The position numbers and the translations under genes are program-made. The notes beneath the pieces are model-generated. The model saw only the letters and a program-made list of their open reading frames with translations, was not told the DNA's origin and did not search any database. Below are positions 32,944 through 41,822 of a DNA stretch of 44,029 nucleotides, piece by piece. Origin of the DNA: an uncultured Dehalococcoidia bacterium (lineage in GTDB: Bacteria > Chloroflexota > Dehalococcoidia > Lucifugimonadales > UBA1127); assembly GCA_913049785.1 (NCBI GenBank), contig CAJWXP010000017.1, positions 1 to 44,029 on the forward strand. The letters are read 5' to 3'. How positions within the stretch are numbered: the first letter of the stretch is position 1; every line of letters begins with the position of its first letter.

Positions 32944-33870
32944 ATGAACGGTAGAGCGAAGCGCATTTTCTTCGGCATTGCGATGGTACTAAGCCTTGTG
33001 GCTGCGGCATGCAGCAGCGGTGAGGGTGTAACAACTTCACCCGCCACCCAACCAAGCGTCGTGGATACACCTGAACTGGAATTGAACGGCATCCTGGCTA
33101 CCAAAGACCTGAGCGTCGGAGCCAATCGCATTGCGTTCCTGCTGACCAGCCCCAAGTCCCTGGTCACGATACCCACAGCTAGCGTGAGGTCCGTCTATCT
33201 GGGCGCCACCGAGGCCGTTGAGGAGTCTGTCACCGCGGAGTTCTACCTTTGGCCATTCGGGTCTCGGGGGAGCTATGTAACAGAACTTACTTTCGGTAGG
33301 CCAGGCGACTGGCGACTGGACATCGATGTGCTTGAAGAGGACGGCTCCATCCAGTCAGCCAGGATACCCTTGAACATCCGGGAGACCAGCATTACTCCGG
33401 GGCTGGGTTCTAAGCCACCTAGCGCAGCCAACAAGACCAGCCGCGATGTGGCTGACCTGAAGGCGTTGACGACCCGATCGACACCGGACCCAGACCTGTA
33501 CGAGCTGACAATCGCGGAAGCCCTTGAGACGGAGCAGCCGTTCCTGGTGGTCTTCGCCAGCCCTGCGCTGTGTACTAGCCCTACGTGCGGCCCACAGACG
33601 GAGACGGTGGAGGAGCTTAAAGACCAGTACAAAGGCCGGGCAAACTTCATTCATGTAGAGGTCTATGACAACCCCGCCGAGATACAGGGCGACCTATCAC
33701 GTGCACGGTTCGCTCCCATCATAGACACGTGGAAGTTCACGCAGCTGGAGAATTACCGGAACGAGTCGTTCGTGTTCATCATCAATAGCGACGGGCGCAT
33801 ATCTTCAAAATATGAGGGGTATGCAGCCAAAGAGGAACTGGAGAAGGGCCTGGAGAAGGTGTTGGGCTAA
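32944..33870 (+). CDS. Thioredoxin-fold lipoprotein with a CxxxxC site
   Basis: A protein of 308 residues with GGGAG upstream. The lipoprotein signal ends at AAAC (Cys23). Residues 45-150 form a beta-rich domain (IAFLLTSPKSL, YLWPFGSRGSYVTELTF, RLDIDVLEEDG). Residues 185-305 look like a thioredoxin fold: FLVVFASPALCTSPTCGPQTETVEEL with Cys210 and Cys215 spaced CxxxxC rather than CxxC, then IDTWKF and SFVFIINSDGRIS. It lies 26 bases after the TlpA/DipZ-like gene and is followed by the terminator, so the two form an operon and probably act as redox partners outside the cell membrane. Confidence 0.75.
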   Translation: MNGRAKRIFFGIAMVLSLVAAACSSGEGVTTSPATQPSVVDTPELELNGILATKDLSVGANRIAFLLTSPKSLVTIPTASVRSVYLGATEAVEESVTAEFYLWPFGSRGSYVTELTFGRPGDWRLDIDVLEEDGSIQSARIPLNIRETSITPGLGSKPPSAANKTSRDVADLKALTTRSTPDPDLYELTIAEALETEQPFLVVFASPALCTSPTCGPQTETVEELKDQYKGRANFIHVEVYDNPAEIQGDLSRARFAPIIDTWKFTQLENYRNESFVFIINSDGRISSKYEGYAAKEELEKGLEKVLG

Positions 33871-33899
33871 TACCTAAATTGAGGCTTTGAGTGCAAAGA

Positions 33900-33943
33900 A
33901 AATCGGCTGCCCCTGAATCCAGGGGCAGCCGATTTCTATTTGT
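33900..33943 (+). terminator. Strong rho-independent terminator
   Basis: A perfect 16-bp stem (33900-33915 with 33920-33935) around the loop AATC, followed by TTTCTATTTGTT. It lies 30 bases after the lipoprotein stop. The stem is symmetrical, but no minus-strand gene ends here. Confidence 0.9.
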
Positions 33944-34142
33944 TCCTGTGGAAGGGTTTTAGCACAGGACAGCGTCCAAATGGTGGTCCGAGACTCCTCC
34001 GGCAACATAAAAGCTGAAGGTTGTCTAGAATAAGCTTCGTAAATAGTTCATATTTCCTCTTCTGAACACTACGGCACATCACGGTACGTAAACCGCACTT
34101 CGCTATTCATCCTCGTTGATTTCACTCACAGACCCCATTCCC

Positions 34143-34171
34143 TTGACACTGGACACCCCTGCGCGTAGGGT
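34143..34171 (+). promoter_or_regulatory. Promoter of the SDR gene
   Basis: TTGACA at 34143-34148 and TAGGGT at 34166-34171, 17 bases apart, would start transcription near 34178, about 40 bases before the GTG. Nothing else is evident between the terminator and this site (about 33945-34142). Confidence 0.45.
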
Positions 34172-34216
34172 CGCATTGCCTTGTAATCGTACAGACAAGC
34201 ATAGGGGAGGGTCACT

Positions 34217-35122
34217 GTGGGCAAATTAGACGGACAGACCGTCATTGTTACTGGAGCAAGCCGGGGTATCGGCACAGAGATCGCTAAGGCATTGGCCGCA
34301 GAGGGTGGCAAAATCGTCTGCGTAGCTAGAACGCTCCACCCCGGTGCCCACGATATGGCCAACTACATGAAGGATCAGGGTCGTGAGGGAGAGGTCGGGA
34401 CGCCTTTCCCCGGTTCCTTGGAAGAGACGGTGTCTGAGATCCGTGAAGCGGGCGGAGAAGCTACGGCCCTCGCCGCCGATATTTCCACTCTTGAAGAGTG
34501 TGAACGTCTGGTCAATGAAGCTCGAAACCTGTACGGCCCCATAGATGTGTTGGTGAACAACGCTGCTCTCGCTGTATTTCTCCCCGTCCAGGAAATGCCA
34601 TTAGCAAGCTGGGAGCAGACCTTCCAGATCATTGTCCACGCTCCATTCATGCTCAGTAAGCTTGTATTGCAGGACATGGTGCCCCGCAAGCACGGGAGGA
34701 TCGTAAACGTCTCCTCTGGTGGAGCGGTGGGTCCCGGGCGTGCTCCCTACTTGACCAAGCCTGGGCTGGCCGGCACCAGCGGCTACGGCGCTGCGAAGGC
34801 TGCTTTGGAGCGTTTTACCCAGGGTCTGGCCCAGGAGGTTGCCGACGATGGGATTGCCGTCACAGCCGTAGGGCCGTCGCTCACCGTCCCAACCTCCGGC
34901 GCTGTGTTTCATGGTGGAATGCGATATGTTGGCGATGAGAACGGTGAACAACCAGAGGTGATGGCACAGGCTGTCCTGCTGCTGGCCACGGAGCCTGCTG
35001 AGAAGGTGAACGGTAGGGTAACCTACAGTCAGCTGATCCTTCAGGAGTATGGATGGATCACCAACGGCGTGGGAACGGGTATAGACCCGGCCAAACCTGG
35101 TACAGGTTTCAGCATACGTTAG
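34217..35122 (+). CDS. Short-chain dehydrogenase/reductase
   Basis: A protein of 301 residues from GTG 34217 with GGGGAGGG upstream. Classical SDR: VTGASRGIGTEIAKAL (cofactor loop), ADISTLEE, LVNNAALAVF (NNA motif), VNVSSGG with the catalytic Ser, and YGAAKAALERFTQ with Tyr and Lys. CVARTL after strand 2 favours NADP. It has an insertion around residues 45-70 and a C-terminal tail beyond the core, making it longer than the usual 250. Substrate not identifiable. It has its own promoter and is followed by a zinc-ribbon protein. Confidence 0.85.
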   Translation: MGKLDGQTVIVTGASRGIGTEIAKALAAEGGKIVCVARTLHPGAHDMANYMKDQGREGEVGTPFPGSLEETVSEIREAGGEATALAADISTLEECERLVNEARNLYGPIDVLVNNAALAVFLPVQEMPLASWEQTFQIIVHAPFMLSKLVLQDMVPRKHGRIVNVSSGGAVGPGRAPYLTKPGLAGTSGYGAAKAALERFTQGLAQEVADDGIAVTAVGPSLTVPTSGAVFHGGMRYVGDENGEQPEVMAQAVLLLATEPAEKVNGRVTYSQLILQEYGWITNGVGTGIDPAKPGTGFSIR

Positions 35123-35192
35123 CTGCAAAATTGGTCTTGCGTTAGTTGGAGTACAATGGACGCATGGTCGGAGAAACCATGGACAAAAGGCT

Positions 35193-35606
35193 ATGACATA
35201 CGTAGATGCACAGGTAGCAAATATCCCAACGCTGGCCGGATTTGTGGCCCGTTGGCTTCAAGACCTGCGAGACTGGTGCCCCAGGTGCCAGGGGCTTGGC
35301 CGAGAGACTCCTCAGAACGCAGGTGACGCGCGTGTGGTGTGTGGGCGCTGTGAAGGACTCCTCTGGGTATCGGTCATCGATGTGGAGCGATTGCTTGAAG
35401 CGATCGCACTGCTCGGCCCCCTTGAGGTTGAGTTGACGTACGGGCAGAACGGGACGCGACGTTGCCTCCTGCGTTTGGATGGCGAGCATCTGGGCGAAGA
35501 CGATTCGACCGTTGGTGCAGTGTATCGCGCAGCGGCTAACCTGGTAGCGTCCATGTTGGATAAAGGGGTGTTGAAAGATACCCCCTTCGACGAAACAGGC
35601 CACTAG
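35193..35606 (+). CDS. Small zinc-ribbon hypothetical protein
   Basis: A protein of 137 residues with AAAGG before ATG 35193. Two CxxC pairs, WCPRCQGLG and VCGRCEGLLW, about 20 residues apart, form a probable zinc site resembling half of the DnaJ cysteine-rich region. The rest is a mixed alpha/beta stretch (VIDVERLLEAIALLGPL, GTRRCLLRLDGEHL). No catalytic motif. It sits between the SDR and the NYN protein, 44 bases before the latter, and may share its transcript. Function unknown. Confidence 0.6.
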   Translation: MTYVDAQVANIPTLAGFVARWLQDLRDWCPRCQGLGRETPQNAGDARVVCGRCEGLLWVSVIDVERLLEAIALLGPLEVELTYGQNGTRRCLLRLDGEHLGEDDSTVGAVYRAAANLVASMLDKGVLKDTPFDETGH

Positions 35607-35650
35607 TTTAGGGCCTGACCGATAGGGTACGGAAGAGGTAGAAGGAACAT

Positions 35651-36985
35651 ATGAGTGAGGCACAGATCGCGGTCCTGATCGATTACGAGAACGTTGGTTT
35701 GAACTCCATCCAGGGATTGTTTGACCAACTCTCTGATCTTGGCCGCGTCATCGTAAAGAGAGCATACGCAGACTGGTCCGCAGCGGGGAAACAGCGTGAT
35801 CAGGTCTTGGAACTGGGTATTGAAGCAGTTCACCATTTCCACGCAGCCAAGGTAGCCAAAAACTCCAGCGACATCAGTCTGGCGATCGATGCCGTCGATC
35901 TGCTGTACCGGTCTCCGGTGGATACGTTCGTCATCGTGTCTGCTGACAGCGATTTCGTGACGTTGGTGAGCAAGCTGCGCTCTGCAGGCAAGACCGTCAT
36001 AGGCGCAGGCCGCCGCGACGTCGTTTCGACGACGCTTGTGCGAGCGTGTGATCGGTATATTTATCTGGAGAGCCCGGTGAAAGCACGCCCGGCTGCTGCC
36101 AAAGCCTCTGGGTCTGCTGCGAACGACGTTTCAGGCCTGCTACTCCGGGCCATTGAGGTGTCTGCGGACGCTGATGGCAGAGTTGTAGGCTCAAAGCTGC
36201 ATCAGACAATGACACGCATTGAACCCAGCTTTGACTTCAAGGAGTTGGGCTATCGGACGTTCACGCAGTTCCTTGAGTCGTCTTCGTCTGTTCAGATTAC
36301 CAAAGAGAAGAACTCCAACGACATCCTGGTCAAACAAAAGGGCACAGGGCTTTCAAGGATTCCGGTTGTAGGCAGTTTGCTTGGTGGTAGAGGGCGAAAA
36401 CCCGCTGTCGTAGAAGCAGAACCTGAACCGATGCAGCCGCTTGTGACTCCTTTAAGACCTGCCCCTCGACAAGCTCCGGCGCAACGAAGGCCCATTGCAA
36501 GACCGCCGATGCGCCCACAACCAGTACCGCCACAACCAACGCCGACTCCGCCTGCTCCCTACCAGCCGGTGACTCCACCGCAACCCATTACTTCACTAGG
36601 ACAACCGGTAGCTCAATCACCGATGCCACCCCAGCCCACCATATTGCCTGCACAGGCCCCTGAACCGATGCCTACACCAGCCTCAGAAACTGCACCGGAG
36701 ACGCCTTCGATAGCCAATGGCATCGCGTGGGATACGGATATCAACGAGCGATGGTTAAATCGTGTCGATCAAACAACAGGGATCCTGAACGGCACCAGGG
36801 CAGCCTCTGAAGCAGCGCGTGTGTTGGGTGTACCCAAACTGAGCTCATCGCGGTACAAGACGTTGCAGTCGCTGCTGACGTCCAGCACATTGCTGTCCGC
36901 TAAGTGGTCGCGAGAAGGCAACACGCTGCACATCAAAGCCATGCAGGGTAGCGAGTCCAACAGCGATAGCCAGCCCATTTCCTAG
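35651..36985 (+). CDS. NYN-domain putative ribonuclease with LOTUS (OST-HTH) domain
   Basis: A protein of 444 residues with GAAGGA upstream. Residues 5-140 are a NYN (PIN-like, LabA/DUF88) nuclease domain: AVLIDYENVG (Asp11, Asn14), NSSDISLAIDAVDLLY (Asp74, Asp80) and IVSADSDFVTLVSKLR (Asp99, Asp101), so the acidic metal site is complete. Residues about 159-230 form an OST-HTH/LOTUS domain (LLLRAIEV, VVGSKLHQTMTRIEPSFDFKELG, FTQFLE). Residues 255-350 are a Pro/Gln-rich disordered linker, then a further small helical domain (about 360-432). Known NYN-LOTUS proteins act on RNA. It is convergent with ileS. Confidence 0.87.
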   Translation: MSEAQIAVLIDYENVGLNSIQGLFDQLSDLGRVIVKRAYADWSAAGKQRDQVLELGIEAVHHFHAAKVAKNSSDISLAIDAVDLLYRSPVDTFVIVSADSDFVTLVSKLRSAGKTVIGAGRRDVVSTTLVRACDRYIYLESPVKARPAAAKASGSAANDVSGLLLRAIEVSADADGRVVGSKLHQTMTRIEPSFDFKELGYRTFTQFLESSSSVQITKEKNSNDILVKQKGTGLSRIPVVGSLLGGRGRKPAVVEAEPEPMQPLVTPLRPAPRQAPAQRRPIARPPMRPQPVPPQPTPTPPAPYQPVTPPQPITSLGQPVAQSPMPPQPTILPAQAPEPMPTPASETAPETPSIANGIAWDTDINERWLNRVDQTTGILNGTRAASEAARVLGVPKLSSSRYKTLQSLLTSSTLLSAKWSREGNTLHIKAMQGSESNSDSQPIS

Positions 36986-37054
36986 CCCCGGCGTTCGGGT
37001 CCTATAGGAAGAGATGGGTCGGTCGGTTAACCGTCAGGGGCAGGGATTCAAGGC

Positions 37055-40000
37055 TTACCCTTGGCCCTGGGCGCGCTTTACCCCGATGGTCAGTTCCATG
37101 CCGTCTATCTTCAGCGCCTCCACGTGGGCGTCAGCGTCCGGTGTACCCTCTTCCACACGCACCGCCAGGGTCTCTGTGCGGATGTACTCGCCCATCGCCT
37201 CCGATGTCAACACTTCTTGAAGTGCTGCGTCACACTGGTACCAAACCACGATGCGGTCTGCGATATCAAAGTCGGCTGTTCGGCGCATGTTCTGGATGTT
37301 GTGCACCAACTCTCGCGCCAGCCCCTCTTGCTTCAACTCCGGCGTCATCCGCGTGTCGATAGCCACGTAGTACCCACCGTCAAGCACGCCAGCGTAGGGA
37401 CTATCTTGGGACGGCGATATGTCCAGGTCTTCTGCGTCGAGGGTGAACTCGCCGACGGTGACGGGCTGGCCTCCCAGCACGGCCTTGATGACTGCTTCTT
37501 TATCGGTTTTTGCGAAGGCCTTATTAAGGTCAGGCAGCTTGTCGGTGTACTTGGGGCCCACCACGGAACCGTTGAGCCTGACATTCAGGTTCTTGGCTGC
37601 ATCTGCGTTGCTGATGACCAGCATCGACTTGACGTTCAGCTCGTCGCGAACCTGATCTGCCAGGGGCAGCAATAGAGCGCCATCGGCTACGGTCTTGGGC
37701 AGGATCAGCACATCGGCCAGGGGTTGGCGCACCTTGGCCTGCACCTTCTGTCGGGCTGCGCGACCCATGCTGACCACCTTCATGACAAGCTGGGTGGCGT
37801 GACCAAGCTCCTTATCGATGCGAGTTGTGTCTGCCACGGGGAAGCTGGCCAGGTGGACGCTGTCCGGTGCCGTTGGGTCTGAAGCCACCACCAGGTTTTG
37901 GTACATCTCCTCCGCCACAAAGGGCGTCAGCGGCGCCATGATTTTGCTCAGCGTGACTAGGCAGGTGTACAGCGTCTGGTAGGCGGAGCGCTTGTCACTG
38001 TCGTTCTCACTCTTCCAGAAGCGCCTTCGGCTGCGCCGCACGTACCACGTGGACAGCTCGCCCACAAAGGCCTCTATCTTGCGACCGGCGTCCGTGGGGT
38101 TGTAGTCCTCCATCTCCGCCGTCACATCGAGGATGAGTTGGTTGAGTTCAGAGATGACCCATCGGTCAAGCTCCGCCACGGGCTCTCCGGGGTCTGCCGA
38201 CGTAGGCTCGAAGCCATCCAGCAACGCGTAGGTGACGAAGAAGCTGTAGGTATTCCAGAGGGTCAGCAAGAACTTCCGAACTGTTTCTTCGACAAGATCC
38301 TGGGAGAAGCGGCGTGCGTTGCCAGCAGGTGCCGCTGTCAGCAGGTACCATCGCAGGGCATCGGCTCCGTGGGCGTTGATGACAGACCATGGCTCCACGA
38401 TGTTGCCCTTGGTCTTGCTCATCTTTTCACCCTGATCGTCCAGGATGAGACCCAGGCAGATGACGTTCTTGTAGCTCGGTTCCTTGCGCAGCAGGACAGA
38501 CAGAGCGTGGAGGCTGTAGAACCAACCTCTGGTCTGGTCAACACCCTCACATATGTAGTCGGCAGGGAAGTGGCCATCGGTGAACATGGGGTCGTCGCTT
38601 GATGTGGCGTTGAACTGAGCGTAGGGCATCGCGCCCGAGTCGAACCAGCAGTCCAGCACCTCTGATACGCGGTGCATCGTGCCGCCGCATTTGCAGGTCA
38701 CCGTCACCTCGTCGATGTAAGGGCGGTGTAGGTCGAGTCCGTCCAGGTCGAGCGAACCCTTCGTGTCGACATCTGCCCGTTCACGCAGCGTGTCCAGATC
38801 GCCGAAGCACTCGTCTTCGCCGCACGTGTCACATCGCCAGATGGGAAGGGGTGTGCCCCAGTACCGTTCACGGGAGATGGCCCAGTCCACGTTGTTGCGC
38901 AACCACTCCCCGAACCTGCCCTGCTGGATGTGCTCCGGGTGCCAGTTGATGTCACCGTTGAGCGCCACCATCTCATCCTTGTACTCTGTGGTTCGTATGT
39001 ACCAGGAGGGCTTGGCGTAGTAGACCAGCGGTGTTCCGCAGCGCCAGCAGAAGGGGTAGGTGTGCAGGATGGTCTCCTGTCGATAGAGCAGGCCTCGCTG
39101 GGCTAGGTCGGCGGAGATATCGACGTCTGCTTCCTTCACGAACTTGCCCGAGCCCGGGTAATCGCCAGTGACGACCCCCTGCAGGTCGACTGTGTGGATG
39201 GTGGGCAGGTTGAACGTCCGACCCAACTCCTGGTCCTCTGCACCGTAGGCAGGGGCCGTGTGCACCACGCCAGTGCCATCGTCCATGCCTACGTAGTCGG
39301 CGGGCAGGACACGGTGATGGAAGGGCTGACCCTCATGCTCAGTAGCGTTGACGAAGGGCGGCTCGTACCGGAGCCCCTGAAGCTCGCTGCCCTTGAAGGT
39401 GGCTTGTAACGTCCAGCCCTCGCCCAACACCTCTTCTACCAGCGGTGCAGCCAGGAGCAATCGCTCAGCGCCATCGGGCGATGCGACCATCGCGTACTCT
39501 TCCTTCGGCGCGACTGCCAGGGCCACGTTCGCCGTCAGCGTCCAGGGCGTCGTCGTCCAAGCAAGCACGGAGGGGATTGGCCCACTCCAACCGGAGTCGC
39601 TCCAGCCCATCGCCTTTGCAGCTTCAGAAGCGTCGTCTTGCTCGTTGCTCATCGGGAAGCGCACGAAGACCGACGGGTCCTCCGTGTTCTCCTGATACCC
39701 CAGGGAGACCTCATGGGAGCTAAGGGATGTGACGCAGCGAGGGCAATGAGGCGTGACCTTGTACCCCTGGTAGACCAGGTTCCTGTCCCACAGCTCCTTG
39801 ATGATCCACCAGCCGCTCTGGATGTAGCCGTTATCGAAAGTGATGTAGGCGTTGTCCATGTCTATCCAGAAACCGATGCGTTCCGTCAGCTCTTCCCACT
39901 CCTTTACGTAGCGCATGACGCTCTCGCGGCAGAGGGCGTTGAACTTGTCGATTCCGTATTCTTCAATCTCCTTTTTGGTGGTGATGCCCAACTGCTTCTC

Positions 40001-40288
40001 TACCTCGATCTCCACCGGCAGCCCGTGGGTGTCCCAGCCGCCTTTGCGAAAGGGCCGGAAGCCCTGCATGGTCTTGTAGCGAGGGATGACGTCCTTGAAC
40101 ACACGGCCTAGCACGTGGTGCATGCCGGGGGTGCCGTTGGCCGTTGGCGGCCCCTCGTAGAGCATGAACAGCGGCTTGTCCGCAGCCTCGTCCCACGTAC
40201 GACGGAACACCTCACGCTCTTTCCAGAGCTTCAAGTTTCGGTCTTCAAGCTCCGGGAAACTTACTTTGCTGGATACTGGGCTAAACAT
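37055..40288 (-). CDS. ileS: Isoleucyl-tRNA synthetase
   Basis: A protein of 1077 residues from ATG 40288; a longer in-frame start at 40399 would lie inside the T-box leader. PPTANGTPGMHHVLGRVFKD carries the HIGH-type signature; WDTHGLPVEIEVEKQLG follows; the editing domain spans roughly 190-400; GEKMSKTKGNIVEPWSVI carries KMSKS; DWAISRERYWGTPLPIWRCDTCGE has a zinc-type cysteine pair. The long form with this C-terminal extension resembles the eukaryote/archaeal-like, often mupirocin-tolerant, class of bacterial IleRS (inference). It charges tRNA-Ile, and expression is T-box controlled. Confidence 0.95.
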   Translation of the reverse strand: MFSPVSSKVSFPELEDRNLKLWKEREVFRRTWDEAADKPLFMLYEGPPTANGTPGMHHVLGRVFKDVIPRYKTMQGFRPFRKGGWDTHGLPVEIEVEKQLGITTKKEIEEYGIDKFNALCRESVMRYVKEWEELTERIGFWIDMDNAYITFDNGYIQSGWWIIKELWDRNLVYQGYKVTPHCPRCVTSLSSHEVSLGYQENTEDPSVFVRFPMSNEQDDASEAAKAMGWSDSGWSGPIPSVLAWTTTPWTLTANVALAVAPKEEYAMVASPDGAERLLLAAPLVEEVLGEGWTLQATFKGSELQGLRYEPPFVNATEHEGQPFHHRVLPADYVGMDDGTGVVHTAPAYGAEDQELGRTFNLPTIHTVDLQGVVTGDYPGSGKFVKEADVDISADLAQRGLLYRQETILHTYPFCWRCGTPLVYYAKPSWYIRTTEYKDEMVALNGDINWHPEHIQQGRFGEWLRNNVDWAISRERYWGTPLPIWRCDTCGEDECFGDLDTLRERADVDTKGSLDLDGLDLHRPYIDEVTVTCKCGGTMHRVSEVLDCWFDSGAMPYAQFNATSSDDPMFTDGHFPADYICEGVDQTRGWFYSLHALSVLLRKEPSYKNVICLGLILDDQGEKMSKTKGNIVEPWSVINAHGADALRWYLLTAAPAGNARRFSQDLVEETVRKFLLTLWNTYSFFVTYALLDGFEPTSADPGEPVAELDRWVISELNQLILDVTAEMEDYNPTDAGRKIEAFVGELSTWYVRRSRRRFWKSENDSDKRSAYQTLYTCLVTLSKIMAPLTPFVAEEMYQNLVVASDPTAPDSVHLASFPVADTTRIDKELGHATQLVMKVVSMGRAARQKVQAKVRQPLADVLILPKTVADGALLLPLADQVRDELNVKSMLVISNADAAKNLNVRLNGSVVGPKYTDKLPDLNKAFAKTDKEAVIKAVLGGQPVTVGEFTLDAEDLDISPSQDSPYAGVLDGGYYVAIDTRMTPELKQEGLARELVHNIQNMRRTADFDIADRIVVWYQCDAALQEVLTSEAMGEYIRTETLAVRVEEGTPDADAHVEALKIDGMELTIGVKRAQGQG

Positions 40289-40324
40289 TTTTGTGCTCCT
40301 ACGGTTTAGTACTTTCGTATGTAA

Positions 40325-40640
40325 AATAAAAAATCCCGCCCCTGGAAAGGGACGGGTTCTCAAAAGACCCGCGGTACCACCCTTGTTCTCCGATGTCATC
40401 GGAGCACTCTGTAGGACGCTATCACGTCCCTGCCCCTGTAACGGTGGGCGTCCGACGATTCCTACCGACTACCTGATCCACTACAGCCTCCCATTGGATA
40501 ACCTGAGGTCAGAAGGATCCAAGGTTAGTCTTGGGAATGTAGCTCGGGAGTGATTTTCGCCAGATGCCTGCCTGTCCGCTTTCACCGTACCGGACTCGCT
40601 GGAGGTGGCTTTTCCGACTACTCGTCTCCGTCATAGCCTC
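40325..40640 (-). promoter_or_regulatory. T-box riboswitch upstream of ileS (Ile, AUC specifier)
   Basis: On the minus strand the leader contains a stem I with GACGAGTAG, the AG-bulge/distal part AGCGAGTCCGG and GGTGAAAGC (40578-40586), then a specifier loop GAAAATCACTCC with the isoleucine codon ATC at 40552-40554. The hallmark T-box sequence AAGGGTGGTACCGCG is at 40370-40384, followed by the competing terminator. Uncharged tRNA-Ile(GAU) should bind specifier and T-box and favour antitermination. The cognate tRNA gene lies at 24072-24148. Confidence 0.93.
40326..40356 (-). terminator. T-box terminator hairpin
   Basis: On the minus strand CCCGTCCC pairs with GGGGCGGG around TTTCCA-type loop bases, followed by ATTTTTTATTTT. 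It is the attenuator of the ileS leader and is mutually exclusive with the T-box antiterminator. Confidence 0.88.
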
Positions 40641-40647
40641 TCAAACA

Positions 40648-40676
40648 ACGTTAGCAGGGGTGTGGAGGTGCGTCAA
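40648..40676 (-). promoter_or_regulatory. Promoter of the ileS T-box leader
   Basis: On the minus strand TTGACG (40671-40676) and TAACGT (40648-40653) are 17 bases apart. Transcription would start near 40641, right before the first paired bases of stem I. Confidence 0.55.
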
Positions 40677-40785
40677 GAAACGGAGTTTGAGGGTGGTGTA
40701 TCAATTTCATACGCGTCATTCCGGACACCGGCTTCTGCCGGTGCGACGACGATCAGTTCGTGCAGTAGTATTCCAATCCGATACA

Positions 40786-41646
40786 CTACCCCGAAGAGTC
40801 ATTGAGCCTCACGCCCACCAACACCGTGGTGACGACCACACGCTCGTCATACTTGAAGCGAGGCCATGAGGATACCAGCGTCGCGATTCGTCCCGTTGAG
40901 CCCCACAACCTCACGTCATCCCTGTGCATGATGCGGAACTCCGTGGCCTGGTAGAGGAAGCTGCCATCGTCGCTGTCGATGATGACGTAGACAGCCTGGC
41001 CCTGTCGCAGGAGGTCATGCACCTTGGGGAGGTCGCGGAAGACGGAACCCTCACCGCGGATGGGGCTCTCCAGATGGCCGAAGAGCCAGGTGTTGCCGAT
41101 TTCCCCGGGGGTTGGTTGGCCGGGGATGATACCTAACAAAAAGGGCGGCGCAGCGTATTTCTCCCCATCGCCGAACGGCTCTGCGGTCAACTCGATGGTA
41201 CCGATCTCAAGGCCGATGATGGGGATGCGCACCAGGGTCGCTGGCCCAAGCCCTGTGGCGGGTAGATCAACCTCTGATGGAGGCAGGAACCCGGCAGTGA
41301 TGCTACCGTCGTCCAGATCCTTGACCCAGAAGGGGTTCGACCAGAACTGGGGGGCGATCTCTGTGCCGGGGTAGAGCGAGGCGAGGGAGAGCCCATCGGT
41401 GTTGCTTGAGGAGGGTGGTTCGATGATGGCCACCGCGGTGCTGAGGGGGGCGAAGAGTTTCTGGTCTGTAGGCAGCGTAAGGGGGGCGTTCACCACCACG
41501 TCGTCGTAGCGGGCGTCGATGTAGGCCTGATATCCAAAGAATGTAGCGACGACTCCCAACAGCAGCACACCACCAGCTAGGAAGATGAGGCCCACTCGGG
41601 AGCCGCCCATCCATCTTCGCCGCGACACACTACTTTCGGCCGCCAC
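40786..41646 (-). CDS. Sortase-like membrane protein with Ser at the catalytic Cys position
   Basis: A protein of 286 residues from a GTG. A basic N terminus and one membrane span (about 17-40) precede a spacer and a sortase barrel from about residue 125. ATLVRIPIIGLEIGTIEL is the usual first strand; NTWLFGHLESP holds the catalytic His191; YDERVVV holds Arg269. The cysteine motif, normally TLxTC, reads TLVSSWP, so Ser260 (codon TCA) replaces the catalytic Cys. Residues 128-132 are LPATG, a sortase recognition sequence, inside the protein itself. It may be an inactive or repurposed sortase. No obvious sorting substrate is in the window. Confidence 0.8.
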   Translation of the reverse strand: MAAESSVSRRRWMGGSRVGLIFLAGGVLLLGVVATFFGYQAYIDARYDDVVVNAPLTLPTDQKLFAPLSTAVAIIEPPSSSNTDGLSLASLYPGTEIAPQFWSNPFWVKDLDDGSITAGFLPPSEVDLPATGLGPATLVRIPIIGLEIGTIELTAEPFGDGEKYAAPPFLLGIIPGQPTPGEIGNTWLFGHLESPIRGEGSVFRDLPKVHDLLRQGQAVYVIIDSDDGSFLYQATEFRIMHRDDVRLWGSTGRIATLVSSWPRFKYDERVVVTTVLVGVRLNDSSG

Positions 41647-41822
41647 TTGCGATTACCCTCCGTAATTCCTTGGCGCTAATAACTACACTTTGAGGATAGC
41701 ATACCTACTGTCGATACGAAGGGGCAGGGTTGATGGTTCGAACCAACGCAGGTCATAGCACGACCACGGCCTGTGCGTAAGGTCAAATCGACCTTCGATA
41801 ACGATGAGCGGAATTGCTTGCG

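Noticed and set aside
40289-40399. N-terminal extension of ileS by 37 codons
   Set aside because: The extension would be encoded by the T-box terminator and antiterminator; synthetase homology begins right after ATG 40288.
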